A stretch of DNA of 64,000 nucleotides from an uncultured Eggerthellaceae bacterium (GCA_944320405.1 CALUHI010000002.1:1-64000); one strand, 5' to 3'; shown: positions 28,354 to 37,498, counted from the stretch's first letter. Program-made: numbers and translations. Notes: generated by a model not told the origin, from the sequence alone.

Positions 28354-29526
28354 CTACAGCGCCAAGCGGTAGATCGCGCGGGCGTCGTCCATCGTGAGCT
28401 TCTTGAAGCTGCCGAACACCTCGCCCTTGTTGGCGCGCAGCGTGGGGATCATCTTCTCGATGTCGTCCTCGTGAACGCCGAGCTCCTCAAGCGTAGTGGG
28501 CATGCCAAGCGATGCGAAGAATGCGCGCGTCTCGTCGATCGCCGAAAGCGCGTCGTCTTCCACATCGCCCGTGGTGGCCAGTCCGAACACCTCGCGGCCG
28601 TACTGGGCGAAGCGCGCGGAGCTCGCGTCATAAACATATTCCATCCAAGCCGGGAACATGACGGCCAGACCGGCACCGTGCGTGATGGCGGGGTTGAGCG
28701 CGGAAAGCTCGTGCTCAAGCGCGTGGGTGGCCCAATCCTCGTGGCGCCCGACGCCCGCAAGGCCCTGGTGGCACAGCATGCCCGCCCACATGATGTTGGC
28801 GCGCGCGTCGTAGTTTTCGGGATCGACCAGCACGCGCGGAGCTTCAGCGCGCACGGTGCGCATGAGCGACAGGTTCAGATTGTCGGTGACGGGAACCGCG
28901 CCCATGTCGTCAAAGAAGCGCTCCAGCAGATGCGCGAACATGTCGGTGATGCCGGCTGCCGTCTGGTATTCAGGGAGCGTGAACGTGAGCTCGGGGTTCA
29001 TGAAGGCAAGTTTCGGACGTTGGAAGTCGTTGCCGTAGCCGGATTTGCGCTGAAGCTCATCGTTGCTGATGACGGTGTTCTTCGACGCTTCGCTGCCGGC
29101 AGCGGGAATGGTCAGCACCACGGCGATGGGCAGCACATGGGGGTTCGGACGCTTGGTTTCGAACAGCTCCCACACGTCTTCATCGATGCAGGCGCCGTTG
29201 GCGATGGCTTTGGCGGAATCGATGACGCTGCCGCCACCCACCGCCAAGATCCAGTCCACACCCTCACGCTTGCACAGCGCCACGCCTTCGCGCACCAGCG
29301 TGATTTCGGGGTTGGGGCGCACGCCGCCCAGCTCCACGCAGACGATGCCCGCTTCGGCAAGCGATGCCTTCACGCGGTCGATCAGGCCGCTTTTAACCGC
29401 GCTGCTCCCGCCATAGTGCAGCAGCACGCGCGTGGCGCCGCGCTCGGCCAGCTTGGCTCCCACCTTCTGCTCGGCATCACGTCCGAACACAAAATGCGTG
29501 GGTGAGACGAACTCGAAGTTTTCCAT
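28354..29526 (-). CDS. Iron-containing alcohol dehydrogenase (BdhA/YqhD-like)
   Basis: A 390-residue type III alcohol dehydrogenase, probably NAD(P)H-dependent aldehyde reduction. The start ATG 29526 has GGAAAGGG in front. The Rossmann-like half has LHYGGSSAVKSG (about 35-46) and GGGSVIDSAKAIA (about 95-107). The metal site is built from Asp and three His in the helical half, visible in THALEHELSA and HGAGLAVMFPAW (about 257-285). The sequence opening FEFVSPTHFVFG is typical of the butanol-dehydrogenase branch. Its substrate is not determined. It is monocistronic. Confidence 0.93.
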   Translation of the reverse strand: MENFEFVSPTHFVFGRDAEQKVGAKLAERGATRVLLHYGGSSAVKSGLIDRVKASLAEAGIVCVELGGVRPNPEITLVREGVALCKREGVDWILAVGGGSVIDSAKAIANGACIDEDVWELFETKRPNPHVLPIAVVLTIPAAGSEASKNTVISNDELQRKSGYGNDFQRPKLAFMNPELTFTLPEYQTAAGITDMFAHLLERFFDDMGAVPVTDNLNLSLMRTVRAEAPRVLVDPENYDARANIMWAGMLCHQGLAGVGRHEDWATHALEHELSALNPAITHGAGLAVMFPAWMEYVYDASSARFAQYGREVFGLATTGDVEDDALSAIDETRAFFASLGMPTTLEELGVHEDDIEKMIPTLRANKGEVFGSFKKLTMDDARAIYRLAL

Positions 29527-29710
29527 GTGCAGCCCTTTCCGTAGCTTTCGCTTGATGGGAAACAGTATATCGGCAACAGAAGCAAACGCACGCACCCGCC
29601 GCGTACTCCCGAATGCCATGCCGTTAGAGGGGATTGCCCCGGCGCACGCATGCGAGCGGATGCGCTGTAGTAAAATGGAGAGGTTGAGACCTTCTACGAA
29701 AGGAAGCGAA

Positions 29711-30361
29711 ATGCAGAATTCGCACGCTGGAACCATCCGCGGCCTGAGCATTGCGGTGATCATCCTGTCGATCCTCACCATCCTCGGCCTGATTGCCTCT
29801 CTCCTGTTCCTGGGAGCCGGCGGCGTTGCGCTGAACGACCCCGAGCTTCGCGACGCGGCAAGCTACTCCCTGAGCATGGACCCCGATTCCACCTACACCA
29901 TGGAGCAGCTCGGCATCACTGAAGACGATGCGTTCGGCATGCTGGGCATCCTGCTTGGCTTGGGTGCCGTGTACGTCTTCTGGGGCATCATCTGCTGCAT
30001 CGTGTCGCTGGTCGCCGGCATCATCGGCCTGCGCAACTGCAAGAACACCGCCAAGCTGGGCGGCGTGTTCGGTTGGGCAATCGCCGGTGCCGTCATGTCG
30101 TTCCTCTACGGCAACATCATCATCATGGTTCTGCTGATCATCTCCGCTGTGTGCGCGAGCAAGGACCGCAAGGCTGCGACTGCCATCCCCTACGGCCAGC
30201 CCGCCGCCTACTACGGTGCGCCGCAGCAGCCCTACGGCATGCCGCAGCAGCCTTACGGCGCTCCCCAGCAGCCCTATGCCGCTCCGCAGCAGCCGCAGGC
30301 ACAGCCCCAGCAGCCTCAGCAGCCTGTTGACGCCGGCACGCAGAACGGCCAGCAGCAGTAA
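29711..30361 (+). CDS. Membrane protein with Gln/Pro-rich repeat tail
   Basis: A 216-residue protein with three hydrophobic segments (about 12-38, 80-105 and 113-142) and a cytoplasmic or surface tail (158-216). The tail has four copies of a YGxPQQP-type repeat followed by PQQPQ-rich sequence. The helical part resembles the DUF4190-like group of actinobacterial and firmicute membrane proteins. The function is unknown. GAAAGGAAG precedes the ATG, with TAGTAAAAT near 29668 as a possible -10. A strong terminator follows. Confidence 0.75.
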   Translation: MQNSHAGTIRGLSIAVIILSILTILGLIASLLFLGAGGVALNDPELRDAASYSLSMDPDSTYTMEQLGITEDDAFGMLGILLGLGAVYVFWGIICCIVSLVAGIIGLRNCKNTAKLGGVFGWAIAGAVMSFLYGNIIIMVLLIISAVCASKDRKAATAIPYGQPAAYYGAPQQPYGMPQQPYGAPQQPYAAPQQPQAQPQQPQQPVDAGTQNGQQQ

Positions 30362-30380
30362 GACGCTCCGCTGTTAAACG

Positions 30381-30429
30381 AAGCCCCGCTTTCGAGCCCT
30401 GAATGGGAGCTCGAAAGCGGGGCTTTTTT
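30381..30429 (+). terminator. Rho-independent terminator
   Basis: A 17-bp stem (AAGCCCCGCTTTCGAGC and its complement, 30381-30397 and 30409-30425) is followed by TTTTTT on the plus strand. Confidence 0.9.
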
Positions 30430-30492
30430 CGTTGGGGCGTTTGGCAGCAACATGCTGTCTCGGAACCAGTCCAGCCTATTCAGCAGTCCGTC

Positions 30493-31839
30493 CTATTCGG
30501 CCTGAAGCAGCTCGTGCGCCATGGTTTCCTGGCGCGACACGCCGTCCTTCATGAGCAGCGTCACGCGGGTGCCGTGGCCCAGCTGGCTTTCCACATCCAT
30601 GCGCGACCCTTGCCCGAAATACCCGATCACGCGGTCGTGCACGTTCTTCACGGCGATGCCCATGCCCTGACCGGAAGCCGGATGCAGGATGTTCTCGCGC
30701 GCTTCCTCGGTCATGCCCACGCCGTCGTCGGCAACGCCAATGACGATGTCGTCGCCCTCGATGCGGGCGAACACGGTGATGACCAGCTTACCTTCTGCCG
30801 GCATGGCGTGGCGAACCGCGTTCTCAACGAGCGGCTGGATGAGGAACGGCGGCACGAGCATCCTGCCCACGCGCTCGTCGATGTCTTCGCGCAGCTCCAC
30901 GCGGTCGGCGCCGAAGCGCGCGATCTCGAACGTGAAGTAGCGGCGCGTCTGCTCCATCTCGCGCTCGAACTCAATGAGGTCGGCGGAGTCTTCCAGCGTG
31001 CGGCGGTAGAACACCGCGAACTCGCGCAGCAGCACGCGTGCGCGGGCGGGGTCGGTGCGCACGAGCGAGGCAATGGTGTTGATGGTGTTGAACAGGAAGT
31101 GCGGGTTGATCTGGCTTTGCAGGGCTTTGAGCTCCATGCTTGCCGCCAGCTTCTTTTGCTCTTCCAGTGCGGCGGCTGCCATCTGCGTGGACAGCAGGCG
31201 GCCGAAGCCCTCGGCGATGGACTTCTGCGTTTCGCTGATGTCGCGCGCGTGGCGGTAGTAGAACTTCAGCGTGCCCTGGATCTCGTCGCCCACCACCAGC
31301 GGCACGATGATGGCGCCCTGGATGGTGGAGCCAGGCTGGAAGCCGATGTCTTCGGGCGTGCGCAGGATGCGCAGCTGGCCGTCGGCGATGGAGGCGTGGG
31401 TAGCATGCGTGCGGATGATGCTGCCCGAGGGGTTTTCGGCCTCCAGGAAGCCCGAATAGCCCAAGATGAACTCACGGTCGGTGATGGCAACCGCGATGCC
31501 CGCCGTCGAAGGCAGCAGCAGCGTGCAGATGCTCTGCGCGGCTTCGCGGGTCATGCCGTCTTTCATGCAGTCGAGGGTTTGGCTGGCCAGGCGCAGCATC
31601 GAGTCGGACTGGCGTGCACGAACGGAATCGGGGTCCATCACCAGGCGGATGACCATCACCAGCGAAAGCGTGAACACAACGCCGCACACAGCGAGCAGCG
31701 CGATGTTGTACTGCGGCATTGCCAGCGTCCACACCAGCACCATGCCCGAAAGCACGACCAAGGTGAACATGAGCATTTCCAGATTGAAGAAACGCGGCAT
31801 CGCCGAGCCTTCGCGGCCCGATTTGGCTTCGACTTCCAT
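30493..31839 (-). CDS. LytS/YehU-type sensor histidine kinase
   Basis: A 448-residue kinase starting at ATG 31839. Two helices are at about 20-38 and 44-66. A GAF-like sensor domain spans about 80-235. The His_kinase family motif ALQSQINPHFLFNTINTIAS (phospho-acceptor His in NPHFLFN) is at about 255. The ATPase domain has QPLVENAVRHAM and DDGVGM, with GMGIAVKNVHDR as the G2 box. Such kinases normally pair with a LytTR response regulator, but none lies beside this gene, so it is an orphan here. It follows nothing on the minus strand closely and precedes no partner. Confidence 0.9.
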   Translation of the reverse strand: MEVEAKSGREGSAMPRFFNLEMLMFTLVVLSGMVLVWTLAMPQYNIALLAVCGVVFTLSLVMVIRLVMDPDSVRARQSDSMLRLASQTLDCMKDGMTREAAQSICTLLLPSTAGIAVAITDREFILGYSGFLEAENPSGSIIRTHATHASIADGQLRILRTPEDIGFQPGSTIQGAIIVPLVVGDEIQGTLKFYYRHARDISETQKSIAEGFGRLLSTQMAAAALEEQKKLAASMELKALQSQINPHFLFNTINTIASLVRTDPARARVLLREFAVFYRRTLEDSADLIEFEREMEQTRRYFTFEIARFGADRVELREDIDERVGRMLVPPFLIQPLVENAVRHAMPAEGKLVITVFARIEGDDIVIGVADDGVGMTEEARENILHPASGQGMGIAVKNVHDRVIGYFGQGSRMDVESQLGHGTRVTLLMKDGVSRQETMAHELLQAE

Positions 31840-31929
31840 GGGATCCCCTTCCCCTTTGCGCCCCGCGCTTACCGATGTTCGCAAGCGCCTGCGGGCGTGC
31901 CCGTTCGGGCTGTAAGGATGTAGGCGATT

Positions 31930-32805
31930 TTACCCCAGAATGCCGAACTCGTTAAGGAACAGCACAATGGCAGCAATGATGAGGAACCCGCCGAATATGA
32001 AGCGCAGCGTGCGTTCGGGAACCTTCTTCACCAGACGGGCGCCCAGCACCGCACCGGGGATGGACCCTACCGCCACCATGAGACCCGTGACATAGTCGAT
32101 GTTGCCGACGATGCCGTTTTCGATGGTGCCCGGGATGGCCAAGATCAGAATGGCGATGAGGGAGGTGCCCGATGCCAGCTTCATAGGGATGTTGATGAGC
32201 GTGAGCATGAGCGGCACCATGATGAAGCCGCCGCCAACCCCAACGTAGCCAGACATGAGGCCAGCCCCCAGTCCAATGGCGATGCCAATAAGCAGCTGTT
32301 TGCGAGAAAGCTTGGGAGCGGGCGGGACGTCGGAGGCGCTTGCGGGGCCGGATGCCGTGGCGGCGCTTTCCGCGCTTGCCGTGGTCGCAACGTCTGCAGC
32401 GGCGGCGGGCTTCCCCTTCCCCTTCGCTGGGGTCTTCAGCGCTTTGAGAAGCATGTTGACGGCCGAATAGCCAATGATGAGCGCTGCCGCCAGCATCACC
32501 AGCCATGCCGGGGAAAGGCTCGCAAGCCATACGCCCACCGGCGAGGTAAGCGCCCCGCCAATGCCCATCGCCAAACCCAGCACGGGCACGCAGGTCTTGC
32601 CTTTCAGGTGCGAGACGGCGCCAGAAATGGATGTGGGGATGATGGTGAACAGCGAGGTCGCCGTGGACATGAGTGGGCTCAGGCCGAACGCCAGGCGGAA
32701 CACCGGCACCATGATAGTGCCGCCACCAATGCCCAACAGCCCCGAGAGCACTCCGATGAACACCCCGACGACGATCGGCAATCCGAGCATCAGCAGCATA
32801 TCCAT
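31930..32805 (-). CDS. TauE/SafE-family sulfite/anion permease
   Basis: A 291-residue, eight-helix transporter of the TauE/SafE (TSUP) family, which moves sulfonates, sulfite or related organic anions. The two repeat halves each show the glycine hallmark: LSGLLGIGGGTIMVPV (about 20-35) and MSGYVGVGGGFIMVPL (about 185-200). Between them residues 128-163 form an Ala/Ser/Lys-rich cytoplasmic linker longer than usual. The substrate cannot be assigned, since no sulfur-metabolism gene is adjacent. Confidence 0.9.
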   Translation of the reverse strand: MDMLLMLGLPIVVGVFIGVLSGLLGIGGGTIMVPVFRLAFGLSPLMSTATSLFTIIPTSISGAVSHLKGKTCVPVLGLAMGIGGALTSPVGVWLASLSPAWLVMLAAALIIGYSAVNMLLKALKTPAKGKGKPAAAADVATTASAESAATASGPASASDVPPAPKLSRKQLLIGIAIGLGAGLMSGYVGVGGGFIMVPLMLTLINIPMKLASGTSLIAILILAIPGTIENGIVGNIDYVTGLMVAVGSIPGAVLGARLVKKVPERTLRFIFGGFLIIAAIVLFLNEFGILG

Positions 32806-32962
32806 TCCCGCGTTTCCCGTTCCCTTCCCTGTAAGATCGATTTGTTCTGCAGTTCAATGTAGCAGAGGCCGGCGTCGATTTTTAGCGAACGCGCAGGCGG
32901 CTCCAAGCCGGCGTTAGGCGGCACGAAAGAACCGGCGGCCCGCAAGCCGCCGGATGTTTCCC

Positions 32963-34264
32963 CTACTCAGCCAAGTTCAAGTGGATCTCGCCGGTGGCAC
33001 CCGGGTCGATGCCGGCGCCCTGAGCGGCGGCGATGCGGCCTGCGCGGCGCGGCTCCTCGGCTTCCTGGTAACGGCGCGTCACCGATTCCACCAGTGCGGC
33101 GCGGAGCGTCTGGTCGTTTTCCAGACGGCCCATGAGCTCGGGCCAGACGAACTGGAACTCGAAATACTTCGCGCAGTTGCGTTCGGCGTAAGTGGACGCC
33201 TCGCCCGTTGCCGCCTTCGCGGCCTTGCGGTAGCCCTTCTTGTCGGGGCGGCCAAAGCTGCGCAGGATAGCCGTCAGACGGATGCGGCGGCGGATGCCCG
33301 GCTGCAGGAACGGACCGGGGTAGGGCTCGAGCGAGGCGGGCTTCACCTGCAGCAGGTCAATCTGCGTGCGGCTGTATTCCATCTTGCGGTACTCGTAGAG
33401 CCAACGGAAGATGTCCTGGCGGAAGCGCGTGCCTTCGCTTTCGGTCTCGGGCGGAAGATGCTTGAGGTTCCACTGGTTGTCAAACCAGATGTCCGAGCCG
33501 TACATGCGCAGGTTCAGCAGGTAATCGAGGTCTTCGCCGCGCGCGATCCACGGGTCGAACGAGCAGCGCTTGAACGCTTCTTTGTGCACTGCCAGCGCGC
33601 CGCCGCACACGTGGTTGCTGCGCGAGAGGCGCGGGCCGCGCATGGCGGCGGTGATCCATGCGTTGAAGGCTTTCCCCTGCTGCCAGAAGCGGTTGTACCA
33701 CTTGTCCTGGCTCTTTGAGAGGAACGAGCCCTCCGAGTTGAAGTAGTAACCCGTCTTCACCAGGATGGGGATGCCTTTCTTGGTGAGTTTGCCCAGGCCG
33801 TACATGGCCTTGCGCAGGAAGGCGGGGTCTTCCACGATCTCGTCGTCATCCAAGAACACCACGGAGTCGAAGCCCAGCACGTTGGCGATGACCAAGCCGA
33901 AGTTGCGGATGGCGCCGTAGCCGGTGAGGCAGACTTCCTTGGTGAGCTTGCCCAGACCCAGCTGCTCGATGCGCTGGTGCACCAGCGCCTGTTCCGGAGC
34001 GCCCATCACGGCGATGGAAAGCTGAGGGAACTGCGCGGCGATCTGCTGGACTTTCTCGGCGGCTTGCGATTCGATGGACGGCTCGCTCACCACCAACACC
34101 ACGATCTGGCCAACGCCCTGCACGCCCGTCAGCGAGCGCAGCAGACGCGGCAGCTCGCCCGGCTGGGACAGCGGGGTCATGTGGTCGTAGGTGGAAAGGA
34201 CGCTGCCACCTTCGCGGCGGCGGCGGGCGGAAACGTAAGTGGGCACGATTATGACGGGATTCAT
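32963..34264 (-). CDS. Glycosyltransferase family 2-like protein
   Basis: A 433-residue GT-A-fold enzyme. It starts MNPVIIVPTYVSARRR (the nucleotide-sugar-binding first strand) and has VVFLDDDEIVEDPAFLRKA, the DXD-type metal motif, at about 140-150, and an acceptor segment ARGEDLDYLLNLRMYGS near 250. The last 120 residues are Arg/Lys/Glu-rich and helical. No membrane helix is seen. AGAAGGAAG precedes the ATG at 34264. It lies alone between TauE and queT on the minus strand. Donor and acceptor are unknown; it may act in envelope glycan synthesis. Confidence 0.85.
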   Translation of the reverse strand: MNPVIIVPTYVSARRRREGGSVLSTYDHMTPLSQPGELPRLLRSLTGVQGVGQIVVLVVSEPSIESQAAEKVQQIAAQFPQLSIAVMGAPEQALVHQRIEQLGLGKLTKEVCLTGYGAIRNFGLVIANVLGFDSVVFLDDDEIVEDPAFLRKAMYGLGKLTKKGIPILVKTGYYFNSEGSFLSKSQDKWYNRFWQQGKAFNAWITAAMRGPRLSRSNHVCGGALAVHKEAFKRCSFDPWIARGEDLDYLLNLRMYGSDIWFDNQWNLKHLPPETESEGTRFRQDIFRWLYEYRKMEYSRTQIDLLQVKPASLEPYPGPFLQPGIRRRIRLTAILRSFGRPDKKGYRKAAKAATGEASTYAERNCAKYFEFQFVWPELMGRLENDQTLRAALVESVTRRYQEAEEPRRAGRIAAAQGAGIDPGATGEIHLNLAE

Positions 34265-34484
34265 GCGCTTCCTTCTATCGGGGACACGGGTCCGAAAGCG
34301 GCAAGCGCGAGGCTCCGGCGCAGCGAGCGGCCCCAAAGGAAAGGGGCTGCCCTCTTCGGACAACCCCTAATTGTAATCAACCTGTCAACTTTTCGGGATG
34401 CCCGCCACCGAAAGAACAGGAGCTGAGTGCTGCGTTCAAGCCCAGGTTAAGCCCGAATTCAACGCGGCTGGTCGTGGCGTGACG

Positions 34485-35090
34485 CTAGCGGGACAGAATC
34501 TTTGCAGCGCCGGATTTCTTGAGCGCCGCCAGCAGCGGGAGGCCGAGCACATACATCACGATTGTTTCACCGATGCCCGTTGCTACCAATCCGAACAAGT
34601 ACATGGGAATGTACGCGCCGTCGAGCGCAATGGTGGTGAAGGGAATGGTGTAGAAGCCCATGCCCTGCAGCAGAAGCGGCAGGTACGCCGGAACGATGAG
34701 CGCGTTGGCGATGACGGGGCCAAGCACTGCCACGGCGGGGCGCTCGCGCATCTTCCAGCACCACAACGCACCGAGGCAGGTGGCCAGGCTGCCGAACACG
34801 ACGTCCAGCATGCCAAGCGCACCGGTGCCGTTGATGGCCAGCGCGATGAGGTTCGCTAGCGCGCAGCCAATGGTGAGGCCCGGGATGGCGTTGGGCGTGA
34901 GCAGCGCTAACACGCACACCGCTTCCGAAATGCGGAACTGCACCGGCCCCCATGCCAGACCCTGCAGCAGGAGCAGGGCGACGAGCGTGGCGGCCGCGTA
35001 GACGGCTGCGATCATGCCCGTGCGCGCGATGGAAGTCGTACGCGAGGCAGTTGGCGCCGATGGGCGCGACGCGGCAAGATTCTTTTCCAT
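34485..35090 (-). CDS. queT: QueT-family ECF transporter S component
   Basis: A 201-residue membrane protein of the QueT family (PF06177), predicted to take up queuosine precursors with an ECF module. The typical stretch FRISEAVCVLALLTPNAIPG (about 50-69) and LTIGCALANLI are followed by four more helices. I chose ATG 35090, which has AGGAGGAG upstream; the frame stays open for 97 more codons, but that part is not protein-like. It is 30 kb from tgt and queH, and the three together suggest salvage of preQ1 or queuine. It has a long leader. Confidence 0.85.
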   Translation of the reverse strand: MEKNLAASRPSAPTASRTTSIARTGMIAAVYAAATLVALLLLQGLAWGPVQFRISEAVCVLALLTPNAIPGLTIGCALANLIALAINGTGALGMLDVVFGSLATCLGALWCWKMRERPAVAVLGPVIANALIVPAYLPLLLQGMGFYTIPFTTIALDGAYIPMYLFGLVATGIGETIVMYVLGLPLLAALKKSGAAKILSR

Positions 35091-35358
35091 GATGGCTCCT
35101 CCTCTCCGCGCAACAGGGCAGGCGGAGCCGAAGGACGAGGCGAGACCGAGCGCAGGCTTGGACGGGTGCAAGCCGGGGCGTCCGGCATCTGGCATCCGGG
35201 CGCAAACGCAAAGCTCGCCTTCAAGGCGGATCCGCACGACGCTGTCGCGGGCTATGGGCAACTGGTATTCCGCGAGTGCAGGGCCCAACGATGCAAACGC
35301 GGGGCGCGCACCTGCAGCCTCAAAGACGGCCGCCGATACAACGCCGCAAGGAAGTATA
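35091..35358 (-). promoter_or_regulatory. queT promoter and long structured leader
   Basis: An extended -10 (TGCTATACT; box 35358-35353) implies a start near 35346 and a leader of about 255 nt. The leader holds several hairpins, for example TCGCGG/CCGCGA and GCCTT/AAGGC. No known preQ1 riboswitch class could be recognised. Gene control through the leader is inference. Confidence 0.4.
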
Positions 35359-35426
35359 GCAACATCCCGAAGGAAAAACACCCCTCAAACCAGAAGGTCA
35401 CGCAGCAAGATAGCTTCGCTTCGGCA

Positions 35427-35578
35427 GCCTCGGAGCAGTGCGCGTGCGGGGCGCCGCGCAAGTCACCACGCCGCAGGAACGCCAGCCTCAAAACAGTGCG
35501 TCGTGCGAGAGGACGCGCTACCAGAGCGCCAGCCTCGGAGCAGTGCGTCGTGCGGGGCACTCCGCTATCAGAGCGTTA
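35427..35578. repeat. Three tandem direct repeats of 47-58 bp
   Basis: Copies begin at 35427, 35485 and 35532 with GCCTCGGAGCAGTGCG, GCCTCAAAACAGTGCGTCG and GCCTCGGAGCAGTGCGTCG. Copies two and three are each 47 bp and end AGAGCGCCA or AGAGCGTTA; copy one is longer. They lie in a non-coding interval of about 670 bp between queT and the nuclease-like gene. Confidence 0.75.
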
Positions 35579-35650
35579 ACCTCACCCGCACAGCCGCCGG
35601 CTCCAGCAGGACGACTACGCGCTCAGGTTCGCATGCTTTTCGAAATAATT

Positions 35651-35821
35651 GCCCGTTTTCAGCCGAAGTGCGCTGAAAACGCTGCAGCAGAAGATGCTAA
35701 ACGCACCGATCTTCTTCCGCACATCCCTTTCGCCATATTCTGAACTGGGAAAACGCAATTTCACCAGGCACGCTGCCGTTATTGCATGGGTAAAACCCGC
35801 GCACTTCGGCAAAAAACGGGC
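35651..35821. repeat. Inverted pair of a small palindromic repeat, left flank of the nuclease-like gene
   Basis: Copy 1 (35651-35681) reads GCCCGTTTTCAGCCGAAGTG and on to GCTGAAAACG, a perfect 10-bp stem. Copy 2 (35791-35821) is in inverted orientation with the same GCCCGTTTT and GCCGAAGTGCGC parts. Two more copies occur at 37196-37220 and 37369-37397. The rest of 35682-36053 shows no gene. Confidence 0.7.
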
Positions 35822-36053
35822 ATCGGTGGCGAAAAGCCTGTCGAGCCGCCAAGAAGATGACCTTTATTTTAAACAGAACTTAAACGTTATCTCCAATCGT
35901 GCAATTTTCACGATAAGATAAGCCAAATTCGAGCCAATGCGAGCGCTTCTCTTTGCAATCGCCACCGAGTTGCCCATCGCGAAACGCACTCCCTCGTTTC
36001 GCTTCACAACGCTCGCAAGATCCTCGCCATCCAAGGGATCACAGGAGTGCACT

Positions 36054-37154
36054 ATGGGCTCGAGCAGCAAACATTCAGCTTTTTCTTCAGAGAACACCAC
36101 GCGCAGCGTCTCGAATGTGAAGGTCGTATTCGGATTTCGCACGGCCCTGCAAATACATCGCTCGATGCACGATCCAAGAATGAGGGCCCTATGCGACGCG
36201 ACCGCCCCGCCGAAACTTCTCGAGCAACCCGCTTTCGGCCTCAGCACATGCAGCGCGAGCATCCCTCAAGCCGCGCCTTCCGATGCAGATTTGAAGAACA
36301 TGCTCGAACGCATGCGGGAAAGAAACCCCCACCTCGCATTCGATCGCCCCGTTCATCTGCTGGTTAAAAGCGGACGCAAGCATCCGACGCCACGAGCGGC
36401 TTTTCATTCCTGCGCATCAAAGATCCCCAGCCGGGCTCTGTTGAGGCTGGATGAGAAAATCGCAATAGCCTCACCTAATCTTGCGTTATGCCAGATTGCA
36501 TCGACGCAGATGGATTTCGTGAGCCTGCTGCTTATCTTATGGGAGGCGTGCGGCACGTATTGCACGAGCATAACGGGCGTGCACAGCGGCGGAAGCGGCC
36601 TGTTCGACACGAAACCTCTCACCAACACGCGCTCGCTCAAAGCCTTTTGCTCCAAGAACAGCCATCTAAGAGGGAGTCTGAAAATCGCGCGATGCTTGCG
36701 ATACGTCGCCGATGGCTCCGCCTCGCCAAGGGAGACAGAGCTTGCGCTGTATTTTGGACTGCCTGAACGATATGGCGGATGGAATCTGGGAATACCACGC
36801 ATGAACGAGAAGGTGATCGCCAGCGAAAAGGCATTCGCCATCGCGGGGAGGCGTTCATTCCGTTGCGACCTTTGCTGGCGGGAGGCGCGTTTGGACGTCG
36901 AGTACCAAAGCAATCAGGAGCATCAGGGTGAAGCCATGCGCATCAGCGACTCGCGGCGTGCCAACGCTCTCGCCGCAATGGGCTGGACCGTAATCGGAAT
37001 AACGAACAACGAAGCCAGCAGCCTCTCCGCTCTGGGAACCATTGCGAACGCGATTCGAAAGCAGCTGGGAAAGCGCGCTCGGAGAAACGTCGGCAACCTG
37101 GGCGACCGCAGATTGGAGCTGTGCCGCAAACTCGGGTTGATCCCTTTCTGGTAA
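36054..37154 (+). CDS. DUF559/AbiEi-like protein with a restriction-endonuclease-type fold
   Basis: I chose ATG 36054 because AGGAG stands 9 nt upstream; a 39-codon longer form lacks a binding site. The 366-residue product has an AbiEi-like middle (PVHLLVKSGRK ... FHSC). Its C-terminal PD-(D/E)XK-type pattern is SPRETELAL, RRSFRCDLCW, LDVEYQSNQEH and RRANALAAMGWTVIGI, in that order, from about residue 215 to 315. The putative acidic residues are present. Function is unknown: nuclease, toxin or defence role is possible. It sits in an otherwise gene-free, lower-GC, repeat-flanked stretch, which suggests an accessory gene. Confidence 0.65.
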   Translation: MGSSSKHSAFSSENTTRSVSNVKVVFGFRTALQIHRSMHDPRMRALCDATAPPKLLEQPAFGLSTCSASIPQAAPSDADLKNMLERMRERNPHLAFDRPVHLLVKSGRKHPTPRAAFHSCASKIPSRALLRLDEKIAIASPNLALCQIASTQMDFVSLLLILWEACGTYCTSITGVHSGGSGLFDTKPLTNTRSLKAFCSKNSHLRGSLKIARCLRYVADGSASPRETELALYFGLPERYGGWNLGIPRMNEKVIASEKAFAIAGRRSFRCDLCWREARLDVEYQSNQEHQGEAMRISDSRRANALAAMGWTVIGITNNEASSLSALGTIANAIRKQLGKRARRNVGNLGDRRLELCRKLGLIPFW

Positions 37155-37195
37155 GGGGCTCAGACCGCAGAGCGGCAGTCTTTTCAGTATTGATC

Positions 37196-37397
37196 CCCGT
37201 TTTCCCGCGAAGTGCGCGCCTCCCTCACGACGCGAGAATGCGATGCATCTGGGAGATGTTCCCGGATAGCATGTTTTCCCTGATCAACGGGTTATCTCAG
37301 AGCACGGAAGAAGCTGCGGAACAGTCTCGGATGACAACGGGAAGTTCAAGTACTCCCAAAACCAGAAGTTTTTAGCGCAGTTCGGCGCAAAACGGGC
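37196..37397. repeat. Inverted pair of the small palindromic repeat, right flank
   Basis: Copy 3 (37196-37220; CCCGTTTTCCCGCGAAGTGC then GCGCC) and inverted copy 4 (37369-37397; complement of GCCCGTTTTGCGCCGAACTG then CGC) mirror the pair on the left side of the nuclease-like gene. No gene is seen in 37155-37762. Confidence 0.65.
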
Positions 37398-37498
37398 AAA
37401 AAGTTTGAAAAGCCTGCTGCCGCGATGCGTGGTGGAGGCATTTTGCGAAAGAGAGCGTTGGAGGACGAGCGGCTTGACGGTCGCGATTCTGCGAGAGG

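Noticed and set aside
35170-35300. Cobalamin riboswitch in the queT leader
   Set aside because: CCCGCGACAG and GCCAGATGCC recall parts of the consensus, but the order and the B12 box do not fit well enough to claim it.
35091-35381. N-terminal extension of QueT by 97 codons
   Set aside because: The frame is open, but the amino acids do not resemble the family. A strong Shine-Dalgarno sequence stands before ATG 35090, and a promoter lies inside the extension.
35427-35578. A CRISPR array
   Set aside because: There are only three copies of unequal length, with no spacer-like unique segments and no cas genes in the window.
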